From positions 682,001 to 746,000 of the forward strand of contig NZ_CANMNI010000003.1 of NCBI RefSeq assembly GCF_947499215.1: a stretch of DNA of 64,000 nucleotides, in the 5' to 3' direction. Below, piece by piece: positions 29,665 to 38,859 of this stretch (its first letter is position 1; each line of letters starts with the position of its first letter). The notes below the pieces were generated by a model. That model was not told the origin of the DNA. It saw only the letters and a list, made by a program, of their open reading frames with translations, and ran no database searches. This DNA is from an uncultured Pontibacter sp. (lineage in GTDB: Bacteria; Bacteroidota; Bacteroidia; Cytophagales; Hymenobacteraceae). Made by a program: the position numbers and the translations under genes.

Positions 29665-29768
29665 ATATACTTGCAAAAGATAATCTTGACAAAGGAAGAA
29701 AAGACTTTTTAACATAAGTTCTCCTTCGTCCTTAATTGAACACATCAACATTTAACTCATAACTCGAA

Positions 29769-30650
29769 ATGATTCTGCTTGACGGTAAAAAAACATCTGA
29801 AACCATTCAGCAAGAGATCGCTGCTGAAGTTGCCGAAATCAAAGCCAATGGGGGCAAGGTCCCCCATTTGGCGGCTATACTGGTAGGCAATGACGGCGGC
29901 TCTGTAACATATGTGAACAACAAAGTGCTGGCCTGCGATCGTGTTGGTTTCGGCTCCACGCTAGTTCGCTACGAAGATGATGTAACCGAAGAAGAACTGC
30001 TTAACAAGATACAGGAGCTGAACGAGAGCGAGGAAGTGGACGGCTTTATCGTGCAACTGCCCTTGCCAAAGCACATCAACACACAGAAGGTGCTGGAGGC
30101 AGTAGATCCCAAGAAAGACGTGGATGGTTTCCATCCCGCCAACGTGGGCCGCATGGTGGCTGGGTTGACTTCCTTTCTGCCGGCAACTCCTTACGGCATC
30201 CTGCAACTGATTGAACGCTACGGCATCGAGACGAACGGCAAGCACTGTGTAGTGATCGGGCGCAGCAATATCGTAGGCTCACCCATGAGCATCCTGATGG
30301 CCAAAGCGGCCTATCCGGGCAACGCCACTGTCACTTTGTGCCACCGCAATACCGTCGACCTGTCTTACTATACCCGTCAGGCCGATATCATCATAGCTGC
30401 CGTAGGCTTACCGGGACTGGTAACAGCTGACATGGTGAAAGAAGGTGCTGTGGTGATCGACGTAGGCACCACCCGTGTGCCAGATGCCACCCGCAAGTCA
30501 GGCTACCGTTTGCGCGGTGATGTGGACTTCGACAATGTGGCACCGAAATGCAGCTACATCACACCGGTTCCGGGTGGTGTAGGTCCGCTGACTATTGCTA
30601 TGCTGCTGAAGAATACGCTGAGGGCGGCTAGGAAAGAGGTGTACGCGTAG
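29769..30650 (+). CDS. folD: Methylenetetrahydrofolate dehydrogenase/cyclohydrolase FolD
   Basis: A bifunctional one-carbon enzyme that makes 10-formyl-THF from 5,10-methylene-THF via the methenyl form, in the cytoplasm. 293 residues, the usual length. Signatures: the [17 protein letters not shown] stretch (catalytic Lys in the YVNNK position), [29 protein letters not shown], and the nucleotide-binding [17 protein letters not shown]. The C-terminal signature [16 protein letters not shown] is intact. Followed by a strong terminator. Confidence 0.97.
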   Translation: MILLDGKKTSETIQQEIAAEVAEIKANGGKVPHLAAILVGNDGGSVTYVNNKVLACDRVGFGSTLVRYEDDVTEEELLNKIQELNESEEVDGFIVQLPLPKHINTQKVLEAVDPKKDVDGFHPANVGRMVAGLTSFLPATPYGILQLIERYGIETNGKHCVVIGRSNIVGSPMSILMAKAAYPGNATVTLCHRNTVDLSYYTRQADIIIAAVGLPGLVTADMVKEGAVVIDVGTTRVPDATRKSGYRLRGDVDFDNVAPKCSYITPVPGGVGPLTIAMLLKNTLRAARKEVYA

Positions 30651-30679
30651 GCCTCTCCATACTTTAAACCTCCCCCTAA

Positions 30680-30712
30680 CCCCCTCCTAAAAACAGGAGG
30701 GGGATTTTTTTT
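30680..30712 (+). terminator. Terminator of folD
   Basis: CCCCCTCCT (30680-30688) with AGGAGGGGG (30695-30703), followed by A and nine T. Confidence 0.92.
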
Positions 30713-30819
30713 TGTGATTTTCCGTCAATCCTTCATAGCGAGAGGCTATGACCCCATTCCGATAACTTAAGCTTTTTGTCATTTCGACCTTCGGGAGAAA
30801 TCTGCTTGATTTGGACAAT

Positions 30820-30905
30820 TATGCCTGTGCACGATTAACCTGCCCCTTCAAGGAGTGGATTCTCTTTCACAATCCTGACAGGACGCGACCTGTTCCTACG
30901 AGAGG
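30820..30905. repeat. Dispersed intergenic repeat, copy A
   Basis: Matches, in the opposite orientation and with substitutions, the sequence around 40163-40218. Shared parts are GAGTGGATTCT, a CAC-AT spacer, and GACAGG-CGCGACCTGT followed by CCTAC. The palindromic core is imperfect here (one substitution on each side). Confidence 0.6.
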
Positions 30906-30979
30906 TTAATTTCACGAATTTAATTTCCGCTCATTCAGAACGGAACATAAGTTGATCTCTACCTTGTTGCAAATTTGAC

Positions 30980-30987
30980 TAACTTTG
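30980..30987 (+). promoter_or_regulatory. -7 element TAACTTTG before queE
   Basis: Fits TAnnTTTG; it lies about 100 bases before the queE start and just upstream of two palindromes that would overlap the early transcript. Confidence 0.45.
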
Positions 30988-31005
30988 TAAGTTAATCAGG
31001 GCTTA

Positions 31006-31070
31006 TACCTGTTGCAGGTAATTGGCCAACAAAAATTTGACGGGCCTATACCTGTAATTCAGGTATAGGC
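31006..31070. promoter_or_regulatory. Paired palindromes upstream of queE
   Basis: Site 1: TACCTG-TTG-CAGGTA (31006-31020). Site 2: GCCTATACCTG-taatt-CAGGTATAGGC (31044-31070), a perfect 11-base inverted repeat. The two share the TACCTG/CAGGTA core and lie between the -7 element and the start codon. They could be a dimeric repressor operator or an mRNA hairpin. Confidence 0.5.
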
Positions 31071-31084
31071 AAAGGAATACAGAT

Positions 31085-31738
31085 TTGGAATCGACAAAAG
31101 CATACAAAACCGCCTCTATCCATACGGTGCCGAAAGACGGCAGCGAACTCCCGCTGATGGAGGCATTCTATACTATCCAAGGAGAAGGAGGCAATACAGG
31201 CACGGCTGCTTACTTTATCAGACTGGGAGGCTGCGATGTGGGCTGCCACTGGTGCGATGTGAAAGAAAGTTGGGACGCCGAGCTGCATCCGCTTACGCCT
31301 GTGCAGGAGATCGTAGATACTGCAAAAACTTTTCCCGGCAAAACCGTAGTAGTTACTGGTGGCGAACCGCTTTTATATAATCTAAACCCTCTTACTGCGC
31401 AATTGCACGATCAAGGTATCAAAACCATGATCGAAACATCGGGTGCCTATCCGATCAGTGGCCATTGGGACTGGGTCTGTTTGTCACCCAAAAAGTTTAA
31501 AGCACCGGATGCCAGCGTGTATCCTTTTGCAGATGAGCTAAAAGTCATTATATTTAACAAATCGGATTTTGCGTGGGCCGAAGAGCATGCGGCAAGGATA
31601 GGAGCCAATACTAAGCTATACCTACAGCCGGAGTGGAGCAAAGCCGGGCAGTTAATGCCGCTTATTGTTGAATACGTAAAAAATAACCCCCAATGGCGTG
31701 TGTCGCTACAGACACATAAGTACATGGATATTCCGTAA
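31085..31738 (+). CDS. queE: 7-carboxy-7-deazaguanine synthase QueE (TTG start)
   Basis: Radical SAM enzyme of queuosine/7-deazaguanine synthesis; it converts 6-carboxytetrahydropterin to 7-carboxy-7-deazaguanine. 217 residues. The cluster motif CDVGCHWC (C-x3-C-x2-C) follows YTIQGEGGNTGTAAYFIRLGG, and the glycine-rich VVVTGGEPLLY is intact. The start is TTG at 31085, the only start giving a normal N-terminus; the next ATG would begin at MEAFYTIQGEG. No other queuosine gene is in the window. The OmpA/PorE-like gene starts six bases after its stop, so they may be co-transcribed. Confidence 0.94.
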   Translation: MESTKAYKTASIHTVPKDGSELPLMEAFYTIQGEGGNTGTAAYFIRLGGCDVGCHWCDVKESWDAELHPLTPVQEIVDTAKTFPGKTVVVTGGEPLLYNLNPLTAQLHDQGIKTMIETSGAYPISGHWDWVCLSPKKFKAPDASVYPFADELKVIIFNKSDFAWAEEHAARIGANTKLYLQPEWSKAGQLMPLIVEYVKNNPQWRVSLQTHKYMDIP

Positions 31739-31744
31739 CATGCT

Positions 31745-33673
31745 ATGTTCAAGCACCTGCTTCTTTCGCTCTGCTTTGTTTTAGTTTCCGTCTCGCTTTC
31801 TGTCGCTCAATCAGTTAGGTCAAGCACCTACTCCAGAAAAGCGGTTTCGCTCTATTACAAAGCCGAAGAAGCGGCACAGGCGCGTGATTTTAACAAGGCA
31901 CTGGCCTATTTGGCAGATGCGGTGGAGCGTGACCCGAACTACGCCGACGCCTATCTCAAAATTGCCTCCCTGCACCGGGCTATGGGCAACAAACCGGAGG
32001 TGTTTGAAAACCTGCAGAAGGGACTAGCCCTCAAACCCTTCAATGCGGCGCTCATGAACAGTTATTTCGACCTCGCCGATCTGTACTTTGAACGGGGCGA
32101 CTACGAGAACGCCCGCAAAAACTTTGAACTATTTCTGAGAGGTAAGCCCCGCAGCGGAAAAATGGTGGACTTCGCTCGCCAGCAGATTCAGTCTGCCGAT
32201 TTTGCGGCTGTGGCCATGCAAAAACCCGTTAACTTCAATCCCGTTCGCCTATCAGATCAGGTAAACCGCTTTGAGTTGCAGTATTTCCCTTCTACCACGG
32301 CCGATCAGCGCAACTTAATCTTCACGGCACGTGCGGGCCATCGCCCCGATCAGGACGAAAACATTTTTGTGAGTCAGCAGCGCGATGGCAAGTGGAGCGC
32401 TCCGGCTTCGATCTCTCCTAACATCAACACGCCAGCCAACGAGGGCGCCGCCACTATTTCCGGAGATGGCAAAACACTGGTGTTCACTTCCTGCAACCGT
32501 TCCGATAGCCAAGGTGATTGCGACCTGTATATCTCTTTCCGAAGCGGTGACGAGTGGAGCAAGCCCAAAAACATGGGGCCTGTTGTCAACTCGAAGGCGT
32601 GGGACTCACAACCGAGTCTCTCAGCGGATGGCCGGACTCTCTACTTCACTTCCACACGTCCGGGAGGTGTAGGCAAGGAGGATATCTGGGTAACCTATCA
32701 GAAAGAGGATGGCTCATGGCAGAAACCGGAGAACATGGGGGAGCTAGTAAACTCAACAGGACGTGACATGGCCCCGTTCATCCACGTGAGCGGCAGTACC
32801 CTTTACTTTGTAAGCGATGGCCACCTAGGCATGGGCGGTCTCGATGTTTTCATAACGAAGCAAGGGGGAGGAGGCAAATGGGCAAAACCAGAGAACATGG
32901 GATATCCGCTTAACACGCATACCGATGAGGGCTCGCTATTTGTGACCGCTGATAACAAGAAGGGCTATTATTCCAGAAAGGAAATGACTGAGGCGGGCGC
33001 TGCCACCATTCAACTCTACGAACTCGACGTGCCTGAGAACTGGCGCAGTAAAGTGAGCAGCACCTATGCGCAGGGGCGTGTTTACAACGCCGATACGAAA
33101 AAGCCATTGGCTGCCGTGGTGCAGCTTTACGATGTGTCATCCGACTCGCTTGTGCAGCAGGTGAACTCAGACAAAATAACGGGTGAGTATACCATTGTGC
33201 TCTCAGAAGGAAAGCCGTATGCCCTGTATGTGTCGTCGCCGGGTTTCCTGATGAACAGCCTGAGCTTTGACTATACCTCGCACAAGGCGCTAAGCCCTGT
33301 TGCGCTGGACGTATACCTGAAGCCGATCAAATCTGGGGCGGCCATTGTGCTCAACAACCTGTTTTTTGACACGGGTCAGTACAAACTGGAGCGTGAGTCT
33401 AAAACGGAGCTCGATAAGCTGATTACCTTTATGCAGCAGAACCCAACAATTCGGATCGAGATATCGGGTCACACAGATGATGTCGGTTCCGATGCTAACA
33501 ATAAGCTGCTTTCCGAGCGCCGTGCAAAATCTGTGGCAGACTACCTGCGCAGCAATAGCGTTCCAAAAGACCGTATCACGTCGGTAGGGCATGGCGAAAC
33601 GAAGCCCGTTAAGCCGAACACATCCGACGAAAACCGCAGCCAGAACCGCCGCATCGAAATGCGGGTGCTATAG
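31745..33673 (+). CDS. PorE-like OmpA-family protein (TPR, propeller, regulatory domain, OmpA)
   Basis: 642 residues with a signal peptide ending near SVAQS. Domain order: TPR repeats (about 28-140), WD40/PD40-type beta-propeller (about 165-425, recurring NLIFTARAG, LVFTSCNRSDSQGDCDLY, LYFTSTRPGG, LYFVSDGHLG), a carboxypeptidase-regulatory-like beta domain (about 440-525) and an OmpA C-terminal peptidoglycan-binding domain (about 540-642; IEISGHTDDVGSD, SERRAKSVADYL). This order matches PorE, a peptidoglycan anchor of the type IX secretion machinery, but many paralogues share it, so the specific role is inferred. It fits the presence of a CHU_C cargo protein in the window. Confidence 0.88.
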   Translation: MFKHLLLSLCFVLVSVSLSVAQSVRSSTYSRKAVSLYYKAEEAAQARDFNKALAYLADAVERDPNYADAYLKIASLHRAMGNKPEVFENLQKGLALKPFNAALMNSYFDLADLYFERGDYENARKNFELFLRGKPRSGKMVDFARQQIQSADFAAVAMQKPVNFNPVRLSDQVNRFELQYFPSTTADQRNLIFTARAGHRPDQDENIFVSQQRDGKWSAPASISPNINTPANEGAATISGDGKTLVFTSCNRSDSQGDCDLYISFRSGDEWSKPKNMGPVVNSKAWDSQPSLSADGRTLYFTSTRPGGVGKEDIWVTYQKEDGSWQKPENMGELVNSTGRDMAPFIHVSGSTLYFVSDGHLGMGGLDVFITKQGGGGKWAKPENMGYPLNTHTDEGSLFVTADNKKGYYSRKEMTEAGAATIQLYELDVPENWRSKVSSTYAQGRVYNADTKKPLAAVVQLYDVSSDSLVQQVNSDKITGEYTIVLSEGKPYALYVSSPGFLMNSLSFDYTSHKALSPVALDVYLKPIKSGAAIVLNNLFFDTGQYKLERESKTELDKLITFMQQNPTIRIEISGHTDDVGSDANNKLLSERRAKSVADYLRSNSVPKDRITSVGHGETKPVKPNTSDENRSQNRRIEMRVL

Positions 33674-33965
33674 GAGGGAGGCTTCTACAATAGCAGTTTT
33701 AGAGGTATAAACAATGTAGTTACTATCACAACCCACTGGCACGCATTGCAATAGTAACTTGCACGCTTGCAATGCAACAGATTATGCTAGCCAAGTGCAT
33801 CTTTGTGACGCTCCACTGTTTGAGCGGTCAGCAAGTTTGGAGCGTCTTGATTTTTTTGCTTACTTTTTTCATCAAGGAAAAAAGTAAGGCCCGGCTGGGC
33901 AAGCCAAACTATGAAATAAAGGCAGTTGCCAACTATAACGATCGCCGTTAATACACAGCAATCAT
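33674..33965 (+). other. Intergenic region with nested inverted repeats
   Basis: Two crossing inverted repeats, GTTACTAT/ATAGTAAC (33719-33726 with 33751-33758) and GCATTGCAA/TTGCAATGC (33743-33751 with 33767-33775), have pseudoknot-like topology. They are followed by the terminator at 33807-33846 and a second AT hairpin (33859-33869 with 33878-33888). This could be the 3' UTR of the OmpA gene or a small RNA. No protein gene is seen. Confidence 0.4.
33807..33857 (+). terminator. Terminator downstream of the PorE-like gene
   Basis: GACGCTCCA (33807-33815) pairs with TGGAGCGTC (33838-33846), followed by TTGA and seven T. Confidence 0.85.
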
Positions 33966-34011
33966 AAATAGAAACGTCCCGCTACTTTGCAGCAGCGGGA
34001 CGTTTCTATTT
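33966..34011 (-). terminator. Terminator of citrate synthase gene
   Basis: An 18-pair stem, 33966-33983 with 33994-34011 (core AACGTCCCGCT/AGCGGGACGTT), directly after the gltA stop on the minus strand. Confidence 0.93.
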
Positions 34012-34026
34012 TATGATATTATGAGA

Positions 34027-35313
34027 CTATCTTTCTTCGATAGGAACATAGTTGCGCTCGGTTGCACCAGTATAGATCTGACGCGGACGGCCGATCGGCT
34101 CTTTCTGCTCGCGCATCTCTTTCCACTGTGCGATCCAACCCGGCAGACGACCAAGGGCGAACATCACCGTGAACATGTCGGTAGGGATACCGAGTGCACG
34201 GTAAATGATGCCGGAGTAGAAGTCTACGTTCGGGTATAGTTTGCGATCTACGAAATACGGATCGTTCAGCGCGGCTTCTTCCAGTTCCTTTGCAATGTTC
34301 AGGATCGGATCGTTGATACCAAGGGCAGTCAACACATCGTCAGCAGCCTTCTTGATGATCTTAGCACGCGGGTCGAAGTTTTTGTAAACACGGTGACCGA
34401 AGCCCATCAAACGGAAAGGATCGTTCTTGTCCTTCGCCTTTGCGATGAATTTCTTAGAGTCGCCACCGTCAGCTTTAATCTGCTCGAGCATTTCGATCAC
34501 AGCTTGATTGGCACCACCGTGCAGCGGGCCCCACAGGGCGCTGATACCGGCAGATACAGAAGAGTACAGGCTGGCATTGGCTGAACCTACCAGACGTACA
34601 GTCGAAGTAGAGCAGTTCTGCTCGTGGTCAGCGTGCAGGATAAGCAACTTGTTTATAGTGTCTACTACCACCGGGTTGATTTCGTAATCCTCAGTTGGGA
34701 AAGCGAACATCATGTGCAGGAAGTTAGAGCAGTAGTCCAGCTTGTTTTTCGGGTAGTTCACCGGGTGACCTACTGAGTTCTTATAAGACCAAGCAGCTAT
34801 TGTAGAGATCTTAGCCATCAAGCGGATGATAGAAAGATCCATCTCCTCTTTTGACTGGTTCGGATTGAGCGACTCTGGATAGAAAGCCGTCAGGGAGCTG
34901 ATCATGGCAGAAAGGATACCCATTGGGTGCGCTGCAGACGGGAAACCGTCCAAGATCTTGCGCATATCCTCGTTCACGAGCGTGTGCATCTTGATCTTGC
35001 CGCTGAAGTCATCCAGTTCCTGCTGGGTTGGCAGCGCGCCGTAGATCAGCAGATAAGCCACCTCTAGGAAGTTAGATTTTTCAGCCAGCTGGTCGATTGG
35101 ATAGCCTCTGTAGCTCAGGATGCCTTTTTCACCATCCAAGAAAGTGATGGCGCTGGTAGTGGCGCCTGTATTTTTATAGCCAGAGTCCAGCGTGATATAG
35201 CCTGACTCAGCGCGCAAAGAAGAAATATCAATTGCTTTTTCATCTTCAGTGCCTGTTACAACCGGAAGTTTGTAGGACTTACCCTCTAAAATTATTTCAG
35301 CGTGTTCTGACAT
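34027..35313 (-). CDS. gltA: Citrate synthase
   Basis: Condenses oxaloacetate and acetyl-CoA at the entry of the TCA cycle. 428 residues, type II (hexameric-like) length. N-terminal small beta domain (EIILEGKSYKLPVVTG), ILSYRGYPIDQLAEKSNFLEV, the catalytic His in ALWGPLHGGANQAVIEML and second His/Asp region in MGFGHRVYKNFDPRAKI, then VDFYSGIIYRALGIP and the C-terminal RPRQIYTGATERNYVP. All active-site segments are present. Monocistronic, with a strong terminator. Confidence 0.98.
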   Translation of the reverse strand: MSEHAEIILEGKSYKLPVVTGTEDEKAIDISSLRAESGYITLDSGYKNTGATTSAITFLDGEKGILSYRGYPIDQLAEKSNFLEVAYLLIYGALPTQQELDDFSGKIKMHTLVNEDMRKILDGFPSAAHPMGILSAMISSLTAFYPESLNPNQSKEEMDLSIIRLMAKISTIAAWSYKNSVGHPVNYPKNKLDYCSNFLHMMFAFPTEDYEINPVVVDTINKLLILHADHEQNCSTSTVRLVGSANASLYSSVSAGISALWGPLHGGANQAVIEMLEQIKADGGDSKKFIAKAKDKNDPFRLMGFGHRVYKNFDPRAKIIKKAADDVLTALGINDPILNIAKELEEAALNDPYFVDRKLYPNVDFYSGIIYRALGIPTDMFTVMFALGRLPGWIAQWKEMREQKEPIGRPRQIYTGATERNYVPIEER

Positions 35314-35529
35314 GCTTGTATTTTTTATATGTCCGTGATTTGTCTCTTATCGAAGCGAAATTATAGAAAAATGTAATTAAAAAGAAATGGATTCCTACGA
35401 TATATGGTAAATTAACAATGTTTTAACCCATCTCTCAAGTCAACTTTTGTATAAACGTCAATCTGTCAAAATGTTTCGCTATATAGCTATTCCTGACAAC
35501 TGTTGGGAGAGATAATTTTCGGATACAGC

Positions 35530-35859
35530 CTACCAAGGAGTTGCATCATTTTCTGGGCTCTCGGGATTTCCCCCAAACCCCCTGCGAGGATCATACGGCG
35601 TTCCCTTGCCCTCCAAATGATTCTGCATATCCATGTGCAGCTTGATGCGGTCGAGCCGGATAAACTCGGCCCAACGTGCTTGGTCCAGCTCCGACATGCG
35701 ATCGATTAAGTCACTGAGCTGTAAGCCGTCTTCCTGTTTCTGCAAATCTCGTATGTAAGGGTCCGAATCCACCATGCCCTGTATCTTCACTCTGAAGTAA
35801 GTGTTCAGTTCCATATACCTATCCTCGTCCCAATTTCCCATTTCTGGTTTCATGATCAC
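35530..35859 (-). CDS. Hypothetical protein, 109 residues
   Basis: A soluble, helical, acidic protein (MNWDEDRYMELNTYFRVKIQ region, LQLSDLIDRMSELDQARWAEF, RLDRIKLHMDMQNHLEGKG) with a proline/glycine-rich tail. I do not recognise the family. Coding character is supported by composition and length and by the absence of a better frame on the other strand. It could start at the third codon (MKPEMGNW). It is on the same strand as gltA, about 220 bases upstream. Confidence 0.55.
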   Translation of the reverse strand: MIMKPEMGNWDEDRYMELNTYFRVKIQGMVDSDPYIRDLQKQEDGLQLSDLIDRMSELDQARWAEFIRLDRIKLHMDMQNHLEGKGTPYDPRRGFGGNPESPENDATPW

Positions 35860-36840
35860 TTCTGTTTTTTTGTTTATACTGATTATTGTGCCTTAAGGCT
35901 ACCTTCTTCGTTCAGAAACCACCTAAACCCTCTGCCAAATCAGGCTCATTTCATTCTCAATTTTTCGTCATTCTATGAGTTGGAAATCCTGAACTTGTTT
36001 CGGAGGTTCTTGGTAAAGAGTGCTCTCACCCCCAACTGTTGGTGAGGTTCACATTCCCGTGTGTCGACATACGCTGGTCCGGAGACCCGCAACAGTTAAG
36101 ATTCGAATAGATATATCCGAATCAGCTTATTCGACCAAGTTTCTTAATAGAATGAGAGAAAGTTTTGGGTCTGTTTTTTTTACAACTTAACAGTCTTACC
36201 CTCATGGGGCCAGTTTGTCCTAACTGTAATTAGCTTCAATGACATTATAAGGCTTCTTTAATAATACTTTCAGGTTGGTCAGGGCTGAATTGGTAGCAAC
36301 ATGAGGTATAGGCATAGACAATTTTGTACAATATGCGTATAAACATGAAGTTATAAAATATTATCAATTTTGAATTTAATTCGAAGACCCGCTGTTTTGC
36401 AAATATAGAGGGTTCGGCACCAAACAGTTATAACAAGAAAAGTGAAAGCTTTTTTTGGACAGGAACTGCCGGATTTCGAAAACCAACGTATTAATAACAT
36501 AGGGCACAGGGGACTGTCAATTTTGTCGCCAAACCATTCTACCCCTGTTTCGGGCTACGGAAAGCAGTGCCCTGCTTTAATGTGTACGTGTACACATTTC
36601 CAGCCCCAACAACCTGCTCGGACTCACCAACCAAAAATAGCAAGCATAACCCATTGTGCCGGACAGGTTTTATTTAGTCGAAACGAAGCGGCATGCCTCA
36701 ACGGAGGGATGTAGAACATAAACGAAAAAAATATATGATGTCATCGGCTGATAGGCAGTAATAGGGTATTCATTCATGGCGCCACTGCTATTGCTCTCAG
36801 GTATAAAATGATTCTGACCCACGTTTCAAAAACACGCCCT
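35860..36840. other. Long non-coding region upstream of prkA
   Basis: About 980 bases without a supported gene. There is a hyphenated palindrome GATTCG/CGAATC at 36100-36123 and an AT-rich stretch at 36300-36430. A 90-codon frame at 36442-36714 has no coding character. It presumably contains the promoter and upstream control of the prkA cluster. Confidence 0.45.
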
Positions 36841-38769
36841 ATGAACATTTTAGAAAAGATCAAAACCAATTACAGTGCCTCCATGAACGAGATGACAGTA
36901 GCTGCCTATCTTGAGGAGTGCAAAAAAGACCCGCAGGTGTATGCCAAGCCGGCCGAGCGCATTTTGGATGCGATCGGGGAGCCGGAAATGCTCGATACCC
37001 GCCAAGACCCGAAACTAAGCCGCATTTTCTCGAATAAGAGAATTAAGATCTACCCGGCTTTCCGTGACTTCTATGGCATGGAAAGCACCATCGAGCAGAT
37101 CGTGTCTTATTTCCGGCACTCGGCACAGGGCCTCGAGGAGAAAAAGCAGATCCTATACCTGATGGGACCGGTTGGAGGCGGCAAAAGCTCCCTCGCCGAA
37201 AAACTCAAACACCTCATGCAGCAAAACCCCATCTACGTGCTCAAGGCCGGTGACCAAGTCAGTCCGGTGTTTGAGAGTCCGCTGGGGCTGTTTGCCGACT
37301 ACGCGGAGGAACTGGAACAGGAGTATGGTATACCTACTCGCTACGTGCCGGGCTGCATGAGCCCTTGGGCGACCAAGCGCCTACGAGAGTTCGACGGCGA
37401 CGTCAACCGCTTCAAAGTGATCCGGCTGTTCCCGTCCATTCAGGAGCAGATCGCCATCTCCAAGACCGAGCCGGGTGATGAAAACAATCAGGATATTTCG
37501 ACGCTGGTGGGTAAAGTGGACATCCGCAAACTGGCCGAGTACCAGCAGAGCGACCCCGATGCCTATTCCTATACCGGTGGTCTGTGCTTGGCTAACCAAG
37601 GTTTGCTGGAGTTCGTGGAGATGTTCAAAGCACCAATCAAGGTGCTGAACCCGCTGCTGACCGCCACACAGGAAAAGAACTACAAAGGTACCGAACCCAT
37701 CGGCGCCATACCTTTCGACGGCATTATTCTGGCACACTCCAATGAGTCAGAATGGGCCAAATTCCTCAACGACAAAAAGAACGAAGCCTTCCTCGACCGT
37801 ATTTACAAAGTGCAGGTGCCATACTGCCTGCGCGTGAGCGAGGAGATCAAGATCTACGAAAAGCTCATCCGAGAAAGCTCACTCAAAGAGGCGCCCTGCG
37901 CTCCGAAGACCATCGAGCTGCTGGCCGAGTTTTCTGTGATGTCGCGCCTCAAAGAGCCGGAGAATTCCAGCATCTATTCCAAGATGCGGGTATACAATGG
38001 CGAGACGCTGCGCGAAACCGATCCGAATGCAAAGTCCATACAGGAGTACCGTGATGATGCCGGTATTAATGAGGGCATGCAGGGTATTTCGACCCGTTTC
38101 GCTTTCAAGATTCTTTCTAAGGTGTTCAACTTCGACAGCGAGGAGATTGCCGCCAACCCGGTGCATTTGCTTTATGTGCTGGAGCAGGAGGTGATCAAGA
38201 TGATGCTGCCGCCGGAAACCGAAACCAAATACCTGCACCTGATCAAATCGATTCTGGCCAGCAAGTACGCTGAGTTTATCTCCGACGAAATCCAGAAGGC
38301 CTACATCGAATCGTACAGCTCCTATGGACAGAACATCTTCGAGAAGTACGTGGTATATGCCGACCACTGGATGCAGAACAACGACTACCGCGACCCGGAT
38401 TCAGGCGAGATCTTCGACCGCAGCATTTTGAATGATGAACTTGAGAAAATTGAGAAGCCCGCAGGTATAGCCAACCCGAAAGACTTCCGCTCCGAGGTAA
38501 CGAATTTCTTCCTGCGCCACAAGGCCAACCACGGCGGCAAGAGCCCGCGCTGGGACTCCTATGAAAAGATCAAGAACGTGATCGAGAAGAAGATCTTCAC
38601 CAACACCGAAGATTTGCTGCCGGTTGTTTCCTTCAATGTGAAAACCAATGAGGAAGACGAGAAGAAGCACCGCGACTTCACCCGCCGCATGCGCGACCGT
38701 GGCTATACCGACAAGCAGATCCGCATCTTGGTAGACTGGTTCATGCGGGTAAGAAAAACAATGGCCTAA
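36841..38769 (+). CDS. prkA: PrkA (YeaG)-family serine protein kinase/AAA protein
   Basis: 642 residues from MNILEKIKTNYS; the ATG at 36808 adds a non-conserved leader. An N-terminal AAA+ core has GPVGGGKSSLAEKL (residues 109-116 as Walker A) and DGIILAHSNESEW near 300. A C-terminal PrkA kinase-like domain contains SRKWDSYEK-type sequence (GGKSPRWDSYEKIKNVIEKK). The family acts in starvation and stress responses and forms a conserved trio with YeaH and SpoVR/YcgB, which follow here. Intact. Confidence 0.94.
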   Translation: MNILEKIKTNYSASMNEMTVAAYLEECKKDPQVYAKPAERILDAIGEPEMLDTRQDPKLSRIFSNKRIKIYPAFRDFYGMESTIEQIVSYFRHSAQGLEEKKQILYLMGPVGGGKSSLAEKLKHLMQQNPIYVLKAGDQVSPVFESPLGLFADYAEELEQEYGIPTRYVPGCMSPWATKRLREFDGDVNRFKVIRLFPSIQEQIAISKTEPGDENNQDISTLVGKVDIRKLAEYQQSDPDAYSYTGGLCLANQGLLEFVEMFKAPIKVLNPLLTATQEKNYKGTEPIGAIPFDGIILAHSNESEWAKFLNDKKNEAFLDRIYKVQVPYCLRVSEEIKIYEKLIRESSLKEAPCAPKTIELLAEFSVMSRLKEPENSSIYSKMRVYNGETLRETDPNAKSIQEYRDDAGINEGMQGISTRFAFKILSKVFNFDSEEIAANPVHLLYVLEQEVIKMMLPPETETKYLHLIKSILASKYAEFISDEIQKAYIESYSSYGQNIFEKYVVYADHWMQNNDYRDPDSGEIFDRSILNDELEKIEKPAGIANPKDFRSEVTNFFLRHKANHGGKSPRWDSYEKIKNVIEKKIFTNTEDLLPVVSFNVKTNEEDEKKHRDFTRRMRDRGYTDKQIRILVDWFMRVRKTMA

Positions 38770-38784
38770 TAGAGTCACGAATTC

Positions 38785-38846
38785 TGAGTCTTGAGTTCTG
38801 AGTTTTTTCAGGAAAAGTCAACTCAGGACTCAGAACTCGAGACTCA
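38785..38846. repeat. Inverted repeat between prkA and yeaH
   Basis: A 19-base arm at 38785-38803 (TGAGTCTTGAGTTCTGAGT) and its near-perfect complement at 38828-38846 (one mismatch). It could be an intra-operon hairpin or a small dispersed repeat. Confidence 0.75.
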
Positions 38847-38859
38847 TAACTTCTAAAAT

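Larger units (their letters stand above)
30651..31084. other. Intergenic region with terminator, dispersed repeat and queE regulatory palindromes
   Basis: 434 bases between folD and queE. From left to right: the folD terminator, a degenerate copy of a dispersed repeat (about 30820-30905), a TAnnTTTG element (30980-30987) and two TACCTG/CAGGTA palindromes close to the queE start. No gene is seen. Confidence 0.6.

Noticed and set aside
36442-36714. A 90-codon plus-strand frame upstream of prkA
   Set aside because: Biased, low-information composition, no motif and no promoter; the interval looks non-coding.
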